Assembly: GCA_030589225.1 (NCBI GenBank)
Contig: JAUUWD010000099.1
Span: 1-6,309, forward strand
Direction of reading: 5' to 3'
Source of the DNA: Desulfobacteraceae bacterium
GTDB lineage: Bacteria > Desulfobacterota > DSM-4660 > Desulfatiglandales > Desulfatiglandaceae
DNA length: 6,309 nucleotides
Below the pieces are notes generated by a model that was not told where the DNA came from, made no database searches, and was given only the letters and a program-made list of their open reading frames with translations. Below are positions 1 through 5,685 of the stretch, piece after piece (within the stretch, counting starts at the first letter, position 1; each line of letters opens with the position of its first letter). Both the position numbers and the translations under genes were made by a program.

Positions 1-250
1 TCACGGGTTCAAGGTTCAATTCTCGTCCACGGAGTGCAATGGGTTTCCGTATTTATTAGAAAAACGTCAGCGTCGTCAGGCCCAATCCGAAATTTGGAGC
101 TAAATTGGCAATCACTTGGGAAAACGATCATTGTTAACGACGATTTCGGGTCTTCAATCCCTTCCTTGTCTTTAACCCTGAACGTTGAACCCTGAACCTG
201 TGAACGGTTACTATTTACCTTTTCAACAGCCCACCTCAGAGAGAAATGCC
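1..250. other. Gene-free leader region upstream of pcm
   Basis: No coding sequence is supported here. The longest minus-strand reading frame I could trace starts near 129 and runs about 38 codons without any family signature. The start of the window superficially recalls a tRNA T-arm (GGTTCAA), but the flanking bases do not pair as a T-stem, so I do not call a tRNA. The region is bounded by heptamer-type repeats at 1-19 and 174-206. The pcm promoter should lie in it, but I see no convincing -35/-10 pair; the TTG-rich hexamers at 105-110 and 131-136 have no acceptable -10 partner at 16-18 bases. Confidence 0.6.
174..206 (+). repeat. Degenerate 7-bp tandem repeat (AACCCTG-like)
   Basis: The sequence reads as successive units AACCCTG (174-180), AACGTTG (181-187), AACCCTG (188-194) and AACCTGTG (195-202), then AAC. 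This is a heptamer array with slight drift. The stretch 185-203 is also an imperfect inverted copy of 1-19 (17 of 19 positions match). The array covers the TTG that would give the longest possible pcm reading frame, which argues that this TTG is not the real start. The function is unknown. It could be a remnant of an intergenic repeat family or simple slippage. Confidence 0.6.
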
Positions 251-904
251 GTGGTCCACATACCCGATTACCGGTTGGCCAGGGAAAGAATGGTCAAAAA
301 CCAGCTTATCCCGCGAGGGATCAACGCCCCTCGAGTGCTGGATGCTATGGGCAAGGTACCCAGAGACCGCTTCGTGGAAGAAGCCCTTGTGAACGAAGCC
401 TACAATGACCACCCTTTGCCTATCGGGCACAACCAGACCATATCCCAACCCTATATCGTGGCCCTCATGACTGAAGCACTGAAGCTCACCGGTAAAGAAA
501 TGACCCTCGAGATCGGTACTGGCAGCGGTTATCAGACAGCAATCCTGGCCGAGCTGTCTAAAAGGGTTTGCACTATTGAGAGGGTTCGGCCTCTAATGGT
601 TAAAGCAAGAACCGTTCTTGCCGAATTGGGTTATAACAATATCCTTTTCAAGGCCTTTGACGGAACCCTCGGATGGAAGGAATATGAGCCCTACGATGCC
701 ATCATTATTACGGCCGGTGCGCCCAAAATCCCCCAGCCCCTTCTTGACCAGCTTGCGGATGGCGGTAGGCTCATCGTCCCTGTGGGGAACAGATTCAGCC
801 AGGAACTTATCAAGGCAACCAGGAAAAAGGGAAATATCATCCAGGAAAACCTGGGAGGTTGCCGTTTTGTGGACTTGGTGGGGGTTCATGGGTGGAAAGA
901 TTAG
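251..904 (+). CDS. pcm: Protein-L-isoaspartate O-methyltransferase
   Basis: This cytosolic repair enzyme transfers a methyl group from S-adenosylmethionine to the free alpha-carboxylate of L-isoaspartyl residues in aged proteins, starting their return to normal aspartate. With the start used here it has 217 residues, close to the usual bacterial length of about 205-220. The family block LPIGHNQTISQPYIV lies at about residues 56-70. The SAM-binding motif LEIGTGSGYQTAI is at about 86-98, YDAIIITAGAP at about 148-158, and the conserved C-terminal CRFVDLVGVHG at about 204-214. The start is uncertain. The frame is open back to a TTG at 185, but that codon lies in a heptamer repeat with no Shine-Dalgarno sequence. 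GTG 251 has a modest AGAGAG about 8 bases upstream and places the N-terminus near that of E. coli Pcm. ATG 287 (preceded by AGGGA) is another candidate but would trim conserved residues. The gene is alone on the + strand and converges with the DUF362 gene. Confidence 0.93.
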   Translation: MVHIPDYRLARERMVKNQLIPRGINAPRVLDAMGKVPRDRFVEEALVNEAYNDHPLPIGHNQTISQPYIVALMTEALKLTGKEMTLEIGTGSGYQTAILAELSKRVCTIERVRPLMVKARTVLAELGYNNILFKAFDGTLGWKEYEPYDAIIITAGAPKIPQPLLDQLADGGRLIVPVGNRFSQELIKATRKKGNIIQENLGGCRFVDLVGVHGWKD

Positions 905-920
905 TGAAGCTCCGCTTCAC
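904..920 (+). terminator. Possible terminator hairpin between convergent genes
   Basis: A perfect 7-bp stem, GTGAAGC (904-910) with GCTTCAC (914-920), encloses a 3-base loop. The first stem base is the last base of the pcm stop codon. On the + strand it is followed by GATTTTGAT, only a weak T-run, and on the - strand by a similarly poor one. It lies in the 53-base gap between two convergent genes, where a shared terminator would be expected. The hairpin is certain; its role as an intrinsic terminator is only likely. Confidence 0.45.
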
Positions 921-957
921 GATTTTGATACTCGATGCTGGATTCTGAGGAATTGTC

Positions 958-2298
958 TTATTTTACCTTGAAAAAGGACTCTTCGAACTCGGGCCTGTCC
1001 TCGTATTTTTTCATAAAAAATCCAGGTATGTTATCCATATTTTCGAAAATAGCCGGATTTAGAGAGATTCCGGCTTGATGAAAGGCATCCACAACCTGCT
1101 TTGTGGAGGGCGGACAACCCTTAACAGCGATCATTTCCTGGATATCGGGGTTTTCTTTGTTGGCCTGATAAATGCATTTTCCTATAAGAATGGTTTTTTT
1201 CTTCCCCGGTGTGGGTTTCATTGCCTTCCCGGTGAGTACCTCTATGTCATCCCATGGATCTCCTTTCCAGGCCTGAGCAATACCTGTAAGGATCGGTCCG
1301 TTTAGGAACGAACAATACGTGCACATGGTGAGATCGTACTTGCGATAGGAGATCCCCCGGATACCCATATGCCTCATGGGCAACGGAAGACTCCCGTCCT
1401 CGTCCTCTGCATATGGAAATGCGTATCCATGTGGAGAGGCCATATGCTCAATCTTTTCCCCAACCACTTCGATGTCAGATAAATCGGCGGGCCTTCCTGA
1501 ATTCTGTGCCACATAGGCAAGATAAGGTACATTTGACGGCTCATGCCCCAGGACCTTCGCGCCTACCATGTCCGCAGAAAGTATGTCAGATGAGGCCACC
1601 AGGATATTGCTTCTCCTGATTTTTCCATCAAACCCCGGGCCCCGCTCATTGGTGTATATGCCGTCTAAAATGGTGAAACAGGGAGGTAGAATTTCGGGAA
1701 TTTTTGCGATCATGTAGTTGAGATCTTTTTCCTGATCCGCACTGTGACATTTCTTTCTCGATTTTATATCCAAAGTGCCTTTCAAGTTCTTTATGCCAAG
1801 GCTTACTACCGTCTGGGCATGGGTCTTGAGCACCGGTATGTCCACTACAAAATCACTGTGCAGCATGTCAGCATTGAAATTCAGGGCTACGCCTTCCCCG
1901 AGATCGACTTTCTCAAATGGCCGCTCAAAGACGTTAATGCATTTGACCCCATACCGTTTTATTAAAATATTATAGCCAAGGGTTTCAAATGCACTGGCAA
2001 TGGTCTCTTTGTCTTTGGGATTAAATGTGACAGACCCTTCCCCTATCACAATATCATCAATCCCCTGCTCCTTAAGTAGCACCACCATATCTTCCACTAC
2101 CCGGGAGGTCGTAATAACACCCCACTTGGGAAATGGCACTGTCCTGGTCCAGAACACGATGTTTGGTTTAATGAACACCTTTGCTTTGGCAGGAAGGTTC
2201 TCCAGGCCCTTCGCTAATTCCACGGCCTTCCGGACCGATTCCATTGGTTTCTCATATCGTACGATGGAGACCAATTTATTATCTGATGAATCATGCAT
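958..2298 (-). CDS. DUF362 domain-containing protein, possible Fe-S binding C-terminus
   Basis: This 446-residue soluble protein has no signal peptide or membrane segment. Residues from about 35 to 250 match the DUF362 family: KVFIKPNIV (40-48), IVIGEGSV (83-90), the signature LKTHAQTVVSLGIKNLKG (157-174), and a later SADMVGAKVLG (241-251). The biochemical role of the family is not settled, and members are often labelled as iron-sulfur-associated. The C-terminal part (about 310-446) carries CTYC at 326-329, GKC with Cys375, and KGCPPS with Cys395. Those four cysteines could ligate a [4Fe-4S] cluster; this is inference. The KGCPP context resembles the last cluster-ligand region of NuoB and NiFe-hydrogenase small subunits, though the surrounding fold need not be the same. 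The ATG start has a purine-rich AGGGA about 9 bases upstream. A 423-base gap separates the gene from the upstream usp, so it probably has its own promoter. It converges with pcm. Confidence 0.85.
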   Translation of the reverse strand: MHDSSDNKLVSIVRYEKPMESVRKAVELAKGLENLPAKAKVFIKPNIVFWTRTVPFPKWGVITTSRVVEDMVVLLKEQGIDDIVIGEGSVTFNPKDKETIASAFETLGYNILIKRYGVKCINVFERPFEKVDLGEGVALNFNADMLHSDFVVDIPVLKTHAQTVVSLGIKNLKGTLDIKSRKKCHSADQEKDLNYMIAKIPEILPPCFTILDGIYTNERGPGFDGKIRRSNILVASSDILSADMVGAKVLGHEPSNVPYLAYVAQNSGRPADLSDIEVVGEKIEHMASPHGYAFPYAEDEDGSLPLPMRHMGIRGISYRKYDLTMCTYCSFLNGPILTGIAQAWKGDPWDDIEVLTGKAMKPTPGKKKTILIGKCIYQANKENPDIQEMIAVKGCPPSTKQVVDAFHQAGISLNPAIFENMDNIPGFFMKKYEDRPEFEESFFKVK

Positions 2299-2369
2299 TA
2301 TTTTTTCCCTAAGCCCCTATTTTAACACACGACGGGATAGCAGGGTCTTGAGATATTTTTTGATCACTA

Positions 2370-2384
2370 TGACTTCAATAGTCA
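2370..2384. promoter_or_regulatory. Small dyad upstream of the DUF362 gene
   Basis: A perfect 5-bp dyad, TGACT-TCAAT-AGTCA, lies about 70-85 bases upstream of the DUF362 start. On the - strand it overlaps a TTGACT hexamer that could be a -35 element, but no good -10 lies at the normal distance (CAAAAA at 17 bases is poor). A separate TAAAAT nearer the gene lacks a matching -35. It could be an operator or a chance dyad. Confidence 0.2.
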
Positions 2385-2443
2385 AATTACCACCCCCAGA
2401 GGAGATGGCTTGTTTTTGTTGGTCCTGGAAGGTACGCTGATTT

Positions 2444-2661
2444 AAGTGCCTAAAGTTAAGGAACTTCGTGACTTTTTATAATGGATGGTTTTCACAAGGC
2501 CTGCGAGACAAATCAGACCAAGGGACTCGGTAATATGTAGTCAAAGAATTCGACCGTCTTGCCTGCCAGGAGGCACAGTAAAAGTTGGCTCAGCCAAGAC
2601 CTTAATCGAGAACTTTAGACAATTTGAAAATGTTAAATATTACCTTGAACTTTAGGCACTT
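2444..2661. repeat. Segment bounded by a 14-bp inverted repeat
   Basis: The left arm AAGTGCCTAAAGTT (2444-2457) is the exact reverse complement of the right arm AACTTTAGGCACTT (2648-2661). The similarity continues inward as TAAGG against CCTTG with one inserted base. The arms enclose about 190 bases without a coding frame. The arrangement recalls a miniature inverted-repeat element or the remnant of an insertion sequence, but I see no clear target-site duplication and no transposase remnant. The right arm merges with the ACTTTAG array, so the match could also arise from scattered copies of one short repeat in both orientations. Confidence 0.5.
2586..2598 (-). terminator. Possible weak terminator for the usp operon
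   Basis: A 13-bp palindrome reads on the - strand as TTGGC-TGA-GCCAA, followed by CTTTTAC. A 5-bp stem with a triloop and four T residues is a weak intrinsic terminator at best. It lies about 125 bases downstream of the usp stop. No stronger hairpin is seen closer to that stop. Confidence 0.25.
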
Positions 2662-2691
2662 TAGTTCACTTTAGTCACTTTAGATCACTTA
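2648..2691. repeat. Short direct repeats of ACTTTAG at 9-10 base spacing
   Basis: ACTTTAG occurs at 2649-2655, 2658-2664, 2668-2674 and 2677-2683, and a partial ACTTA follows at 2687-2691. The start-to-start distances are 9, 10, 9 and 10 bases, close to one helical turn. The two- to three-base linkers vary (GC, TTC, TC, ATC). The array lies just downstream of the usp stop. Another copy is at 2613-2619, and the left arm of the inverted repeat contains the complement. It could be a protein-binding array or a slippage-prone intergenic repeat; the sequence alone does not decide. Confidence 0.65.
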
Positions 2692-2721
2692 TGTCGTTAT
2701 AAATAGCACTCAGCTAAGGAA

Positions 2722-3609
2722 TTAAGGAACCAAAAGTACTGGTAGTTCTGATTCTTCTGCTACCCGGTGAGAAACACTTCCCAACCAGAACTCCTTAAAC
2801 CGATCCTTACCAGTAGTTCCCATAATGATCATACTGGCCTTATGCTCTCGCGCTACCCTAGCAATCTCGTGTGCGCTCTTGCCGGAAGACAGGTGCGATT
2901 CTGCGTTTATTCCGTTCTTTTTCAATCTGTCACAATACTCTTTTAAACGCTTTTCACTCTCCTTTTCGAGCCGCTCTACTCCTGACTTATCATGTCCCTT
3001 GGCAATTTTGACTTCAATAATATGCGTTACCATTGCCTTGTCCACCAACTCTTTCAAGGCCATGAGTACTTCCATGGCTTTTTCAGAGGGCTTGGACCAG
3101 TCTGTAGCCAGAATGGGATTGGCAAATATGCGACCATTAACCTGGGAAACAAGTTCACCTTCCCGTTCAAACCGCACCATGTATTTGCTCACCAGAATGG
3201 GAATCGTGGCTCGGCGGATAAGGCCAAGGGTGTGGGAACCAAGATAGATCTCTTCTATCTCTGTTCTCTTACCTCTTCCAGCCACAATCAGATCGACCTT
3301 TTCTTCTTCCGCAATAGAAATGATTTCTGGAATGGGCGATCCTACCTCAATCCTGATCTTGGTCTTAATCCCCTCTTTTGATACAGATTCCTGCCAGTCT
3401 TCAAAACGAATACGCGCCTCTTCTCTCAGGCGCTCTTCTTCGTCTTTCAAGTATCCACCATATGGCACAAATGCAACATCTTCCTTTGGGATAACAAAGG
3501 TCAGGACGATCTCTTTGAGGCCGGCTTTTTTAAGTTCCAAGAGAGACTCCAGCGAATTAAAGTCCAACTCCCCGAATTTTGTGGGAAACAGAATCTTTTC
3601 AAATTTCAT
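2722..3609 (-). CDS. Universal stress protein, two tandem Usp domains
   Basis: This is a 295-residue cytosolic protein made of two Usp (UspA-like) domains. The first spans about 1-142, opening with KILFPTKFGELDF and ending IPILVSKY. The second spans about 160-295, opening with IFANPILATDWS and ending LPVLLVP. The second domain has the full nucleotide-binding motif G-2x-G-9x-G-S (Gly264, Gly267, Gly277, Ser278). The first has GRGK-9x-GS, in which the second glycine position is Lys114, so nucleotide binding there may differ. A charged helical stretch at about 54-75 sits in the first domain. The start is well supported by AAGGAG six bases upstream. Only 10 bases separate it from the antiporter stop codon, and the ribosome binding site overlaps that stop, so translation is probably coupled. 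Usp proteins bind ATP or other ligands and often modulate transporters; a role in sensing for the antiporter is inference. Confidence 0.92.
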   Translation of the reverse strand: MKFEKILFPTKFGELDFNSLESLLELKKAGLKEIVLTFVIPKEDVAFVPYGGYLKDEEERLREEARIRFEDWQESVSKEGIKTKIRIEVGSPIPEIISIAEEEKVDLIVAGRGKRTEIEEIYLGSHTLGLIRRATIPILVSKYMVRFEREGELVSQVNGRIFANPILATDWSKPSEKAMEVLMALKELVDKAMVTHIIEVKIAKGHDKSGVERLEKESEKRLKEYCDRLKKNGINAESHLSSGKSAHEIARVAREHKASMIIMGTTGKDRFKEFWLGSVSHRVAEESELPVLLVP

Positions 3610-3615
3610 AATAAA

Positions 3616-3621
3616 CTCCTT
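3616..3621 (-). promoter_or_regulatory. usp ribosome binding site overlapping the antiporter stop
   Basis: On the - strand the bases read AAGGAG, six bases before the usp ATG. The first two bases are part of the TAA stop of the antiporter gene (3620-3622). Ribosomes finishing the antiporter would end on this site, which favours coupled translation and a fixed ratio of the two products. Confidence 0.75.
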
Positions 3622-5146
3622 AAAAGAAGATTAAAGTTACGACCACATAGACCGGAATCAAATAGACAATAGAATATTTCAACATATAACCAAAGAAGCT
3701 CGGCATGGGCGTCCCTGCTTCCTCGGCAATTGATCGTACCATGAAGTTCGGTGCGTTTCCGATATATGTATTAGCGCCAAAAAAGACCGCACCCGCTGAA
3801 ATCGCCTTCAGAAAAATAGCATTTTCTGTCATGAGAAGAGGGACAGCCTGGGCCTCTGTCATCCCCGGATAAAAGCTTCCAAGGGCAGTATTGAAAAATG
3901 TAAGATAAGTTGGTGCATTATCGAGAAAACTTGAAAGAATGCCCGTAACCCAGAAATAATGAACCGGCTCTTTTACAGCGGCAATCAAAAAGCCCAGTTC
4001 CCCCTTCACACCCGCTTTGAGTAAAAGAAGGCACGGGACCATGGTAATGAATATCCCTATAAAGAGATAGGCGACCTCAATAATCGGAAACCAGGTAAAC
4101 TCATTGTCCTCTCGCAGTTTCCTTGAAGTTGCGATGAGTGATAAAATTCCCATTAGTATCAATAGACCATCCCGTACCCAATCCTGCACAGCACGGTGAA
4201 TTCCAAACGTGTTGACTTCTCCCCAGTCAACCATTCCGCTCATGAGTACAGATCCTATAACCCCGCCAAGAAAAAGAAAATTGTGTGTTCCTTCTAATTT
4301 CAGCGGTTCCTTCACCCCTTCTTCTGGAGGTGCCGACGTCAAGCCTTCTTTCTTGTAATAATATGAATCAAGAACAAAGTAGATCACCAGCAGAAGTATG
4401 GCCGTAAAAAGCATGTGTGGCATTAATTTAAAGGTCCAGAAAAAGGACACACCATGCAAAAACCCCAAAAAAAGCGGCGGGTCACCGAGGGGAGTTAGTG
4501 AGCCTCCGATATTGGCAACTAAAAAGATGAAAAATACCACCATAAATGTCCGGTTTTTTCGATAATCATTGGCCTTTAAAAAAGGCCGGATCAGCAGCAT
4601 AGCCGCTCCAGTGGTCCCCATCCACGAGGCCAGCACCGTTCCGATAAGTATTATAACAGTGTTTACAACCGGGGTCCCACGCAGCGTGCCGCGAAGCAGG
4701 ATGCCGCCGGAAATAGTAAAAAGCGCCCATAGAAGGATAATGAAGGGGACATAATCAGCAAGGACAATATGAAGAATCTCATACATGGCAGCCCCTTTGT
4801 AGGCGATCAAAAAGGGGAGCCCTAAAGATACAGCCCAAAAAGCAGAGACCTTTCCGAAATGATGGTGCCAGAACTTTGGAGCCAAAAGTGGAAAGAGCGC
4901 AATGGAAAGGAGCATACAGGCAAATGGGATACAGCTCCATAAAGGAAGGACCTCTCCCAGATTGATATGCCCGTGGCCATGCGACCCTGAATCGGCATGT
5001 ACATCACCGTGTCCTGTCTCTCCGGCAACATGCCCTGTCTCTGTCTCTTGCGTTGCCTCAACAGTATTATCAAATGCCACAGCCGAAACCAAAAATACAA
5101 AACTACTCAGCACAAAAATCATCATTATCAATTTCACAAATTTCAT
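3620..5146 (-). CDS. Na+/H+ antiporter-like membrane transporter (IT superfamily)
   Basis: This 508-residue inner-membrane protein has roughly a dozen hydrophobic segments. The N-terminus (1-24) resembles a signal peptide with a possible AVA cleavage site before Phe25. It is followed by a polar stretch (25-62) with six histidines between 39 and 60. The transporter part shows two short signature regions: NIGGSLTPLGDPPLFLG (212-228), and SSFLDNAPTYLTFFN (405-419) with GANTYIGNAPNF (457-468). Their similar Asn/Gly/Pro character fits the inverted-repeat hairpins of the ion transporter superfamily, which includes NhaD, ArsB and CitM. I recall this subtype as annotated sodium:proton antiporter, with a Pfam model named for citrate transport (CitMHS_2), so the substrate is uncertain. 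AGGAGGT stands nine bases upstream of the ATG. The gene lies 47 bases after the thioesterase and 10 before usp, implying one operon. Confidence 0.85.
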   Translation of the reverse strand: MKFVKLIMMIFVLSSFVFLVSAVAFDNTVEATQETETGHVAGETGHGDVHADSGSHGHGHINLGEVLPLWSCIPFACMLLSIALFPLLAPKFWHHHFGKVSAFWAVSLGLPFLIAYKGAAMYEILHIVLADYVPFIILLWALFTISGGILLRGTLRGTPVVNTVIILIGTVLASWMGTTGAAMLLIRPFLKANDYRKNRTFMVVFFIFLVANIGGSLTPLGDPPLFLGFLHGVSFFWTFKLMPHMLFTAILLLVIYFVLDSYYYKKEGLTSAPPEEGVKEPLKLEGTHNFLFLGGVIGSVLMSGMVDWGEVNTFGIHRAVQDWVRDGLLILMGILSLIATSRKLREDNEFTWFPIIEVAYLFIGIFITMVPCLLLLKAGVKGELGFLIAAVKEPVHYFWVTGILSSFLDNAPTYLTFFNTALGSFYPGMTEAQAVPLLMTENAIFLKAISAGAVFFGANTYIGNAPNFMVRSIAEEAGTPMPSFFGYMLKYSIVYLIPVYVVVTLIFF

Positions 5147-5155
5147 TTACCAGTT

Positions 5156-5162
5156 ACCTCCT
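5156..5162 (-). promoter_or_regulatory. Strong ribosome binding site of the antiporter gene
   Basis: AGGAGGT on the - strand, nine bases before the ATG at 5146, is a near-perfect complement of the 16S rRNA tail. It fixes the start of the antiporter at the ATG that begins the signal-like N-terminus. It lies within the 47-base spacer after the thioesterase stop. Confidence 0.75.
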
Positions 5163-5193
5163 GACAGTGTTAACCCAAATATATTCCGGCGCA

Positions 5194-5685
5194 TTACTCG
5201 AAATTATTGAACAGTGAGAGCATTTCCTCCTTCAACCCTTCAGGGACCGAGGAAAGCTTTTCCATAGGCAGTTCGACAAACTCGCCAAGACTTCTCACAA
5301 GGAGATTGTTTTCATCATCCCGGATATCTGCTCTGGCCTTTATCCTGGGAGGTTTCGAGTCGTCCATGACCTCTCCCTTAATTACTAAGGGTGTTCCAAT
5401 CAATACCGGCCTGATGTACTTAACCTCCATTTTCCTGGTTACTAAAAATATCTTTTTAAAATACATAATCGTCCATGACATCACTTCGTCGAGCATGGTA
5501 GACACAATGCCGCCGTGTGCCACATTTTCCCAGCCCTCATGATTCTTCCCCAGGGTAATATCAGAATAAACGGCATCACCAAAACGATAAAATTGCAAAT
5601 TCAACCCAATGGGATTGGCCGTTCCGCAGGCAAAACAATGGTAACCTTGAGGTTTTTGGATTTTAATCTTTACTTCTGCAGGCAT
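5194..5685 (-). CDS. PaaI-family hotdog-fold thioesterase
   Basis: The product is a 163-residue cytosolic protein, probably an acyl-CoA thioesterase of the 4HBT/PaaI hotdog superfamily. Near the N-terminus it has CFACGTANPIGL (17-28), a motif common in this subfamily. The catalytic region HGGIVSTMLDEVMSW is at 58-72, with His58, Gly59 and Gly60 and an acidic pair Asp66-Glu67 in the active-site helix. VKYIRPVLIGTPL (88-100) is the typical strand and turn after it. The frame is open to an ATG at 5721, which would add 12 residues and deepen the overlap with the methyltransferase. I prefer the ATG at 5685, which has AGGGA upstream and begins at the usual distance from the CFACG motif. The gene then overlaps the preceding methyltransferase by 16 bases, so translation is probably coupled. 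The natural acyl group cannot be read from the sequence. Confidence 0.88.
   Translation of the reverse strand: MPAEVKIKIQKPQGYHCFACGTANPIGLNLQFYRFGDAVYSDITLGKNHEGWENVAHGGIVSTMLDEVMSWTIMYFKKIFLVTRKMEVKYIRPVLIGTPLVIKGEVMDDSKPPRIKARADIRDDENNLLVRSLGEFVELPMEKLSSVPEGLKEEMLSLFNNFE

Larger units (their letters stand above)
2299..2721. other. 423-base gene-free, repeat-bearing interval
   Basis: This is the gap between the usp stop and the DUF362 start, both on the - strand. I find no gene. The best minus-strand frame (about 52 codons, stop at 2317) has only a TTG start available, giving 22 residues, and no recognised family. The interval holds a 14-bp inverted repeat (2444-2457 with 2648-2661), a cluster of ACTTTAG repeats (2649-2691), a further GAACTTTAGA copy at 2611-2620, a 13-bp palindrome (2586-2598) that could end the usp transcript, and a small dyad at 2370-2384. 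It must also hold any promoter for the DUF362 gene. The middle (about 2462-2580) has no structure I can name. Confidence 0.7.

Noticed and set aside
1..36. tRNA 3' end at the window start, suggested by GGTTCAA
   Set aside because: The bases either side of the putative T-loop do not form a T-stem, and the sequence fits the heptamer repeat seen again at 174-206.
618..971. Plus-strand frame overlapping pcm in another phase
   Set aside because: Out-of-phase shadow of pcm with no recognisable domain.
2317..2385. 22-residue minus-strand reading frame with a TTG start upstream of the DUF362 gene
   Set aside because: Very short, weak start codon, no family match, and located where the promoter of the DUF362 gene should be.
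2000..2440. Long plus-strand reading frame of 146 codons opposite the DUF362 gene
   Set aside because: It is the antisense shadow of a well-supported gene; its composition is Ser/Thr-rich without motifs and it has no ribosome binding site of note.
2479..2538. 19-codon plus-strand ATG frame inside the inverted-repeat segment, considered as a remnant of a four-helix-bundle (S23) intervening-sequence protein
   Set aside because: The frame stops after 19 codons, and the neighbouring frames show no run of family residues; the resemblance is too slight.
2299..2721. CRISPR-like array from the repeated short motif
   Set aside because: The repeats are only seven bases with two- to three-base linkers, far from CRISPR repeat and spacer sizes, and no cas gene is present.
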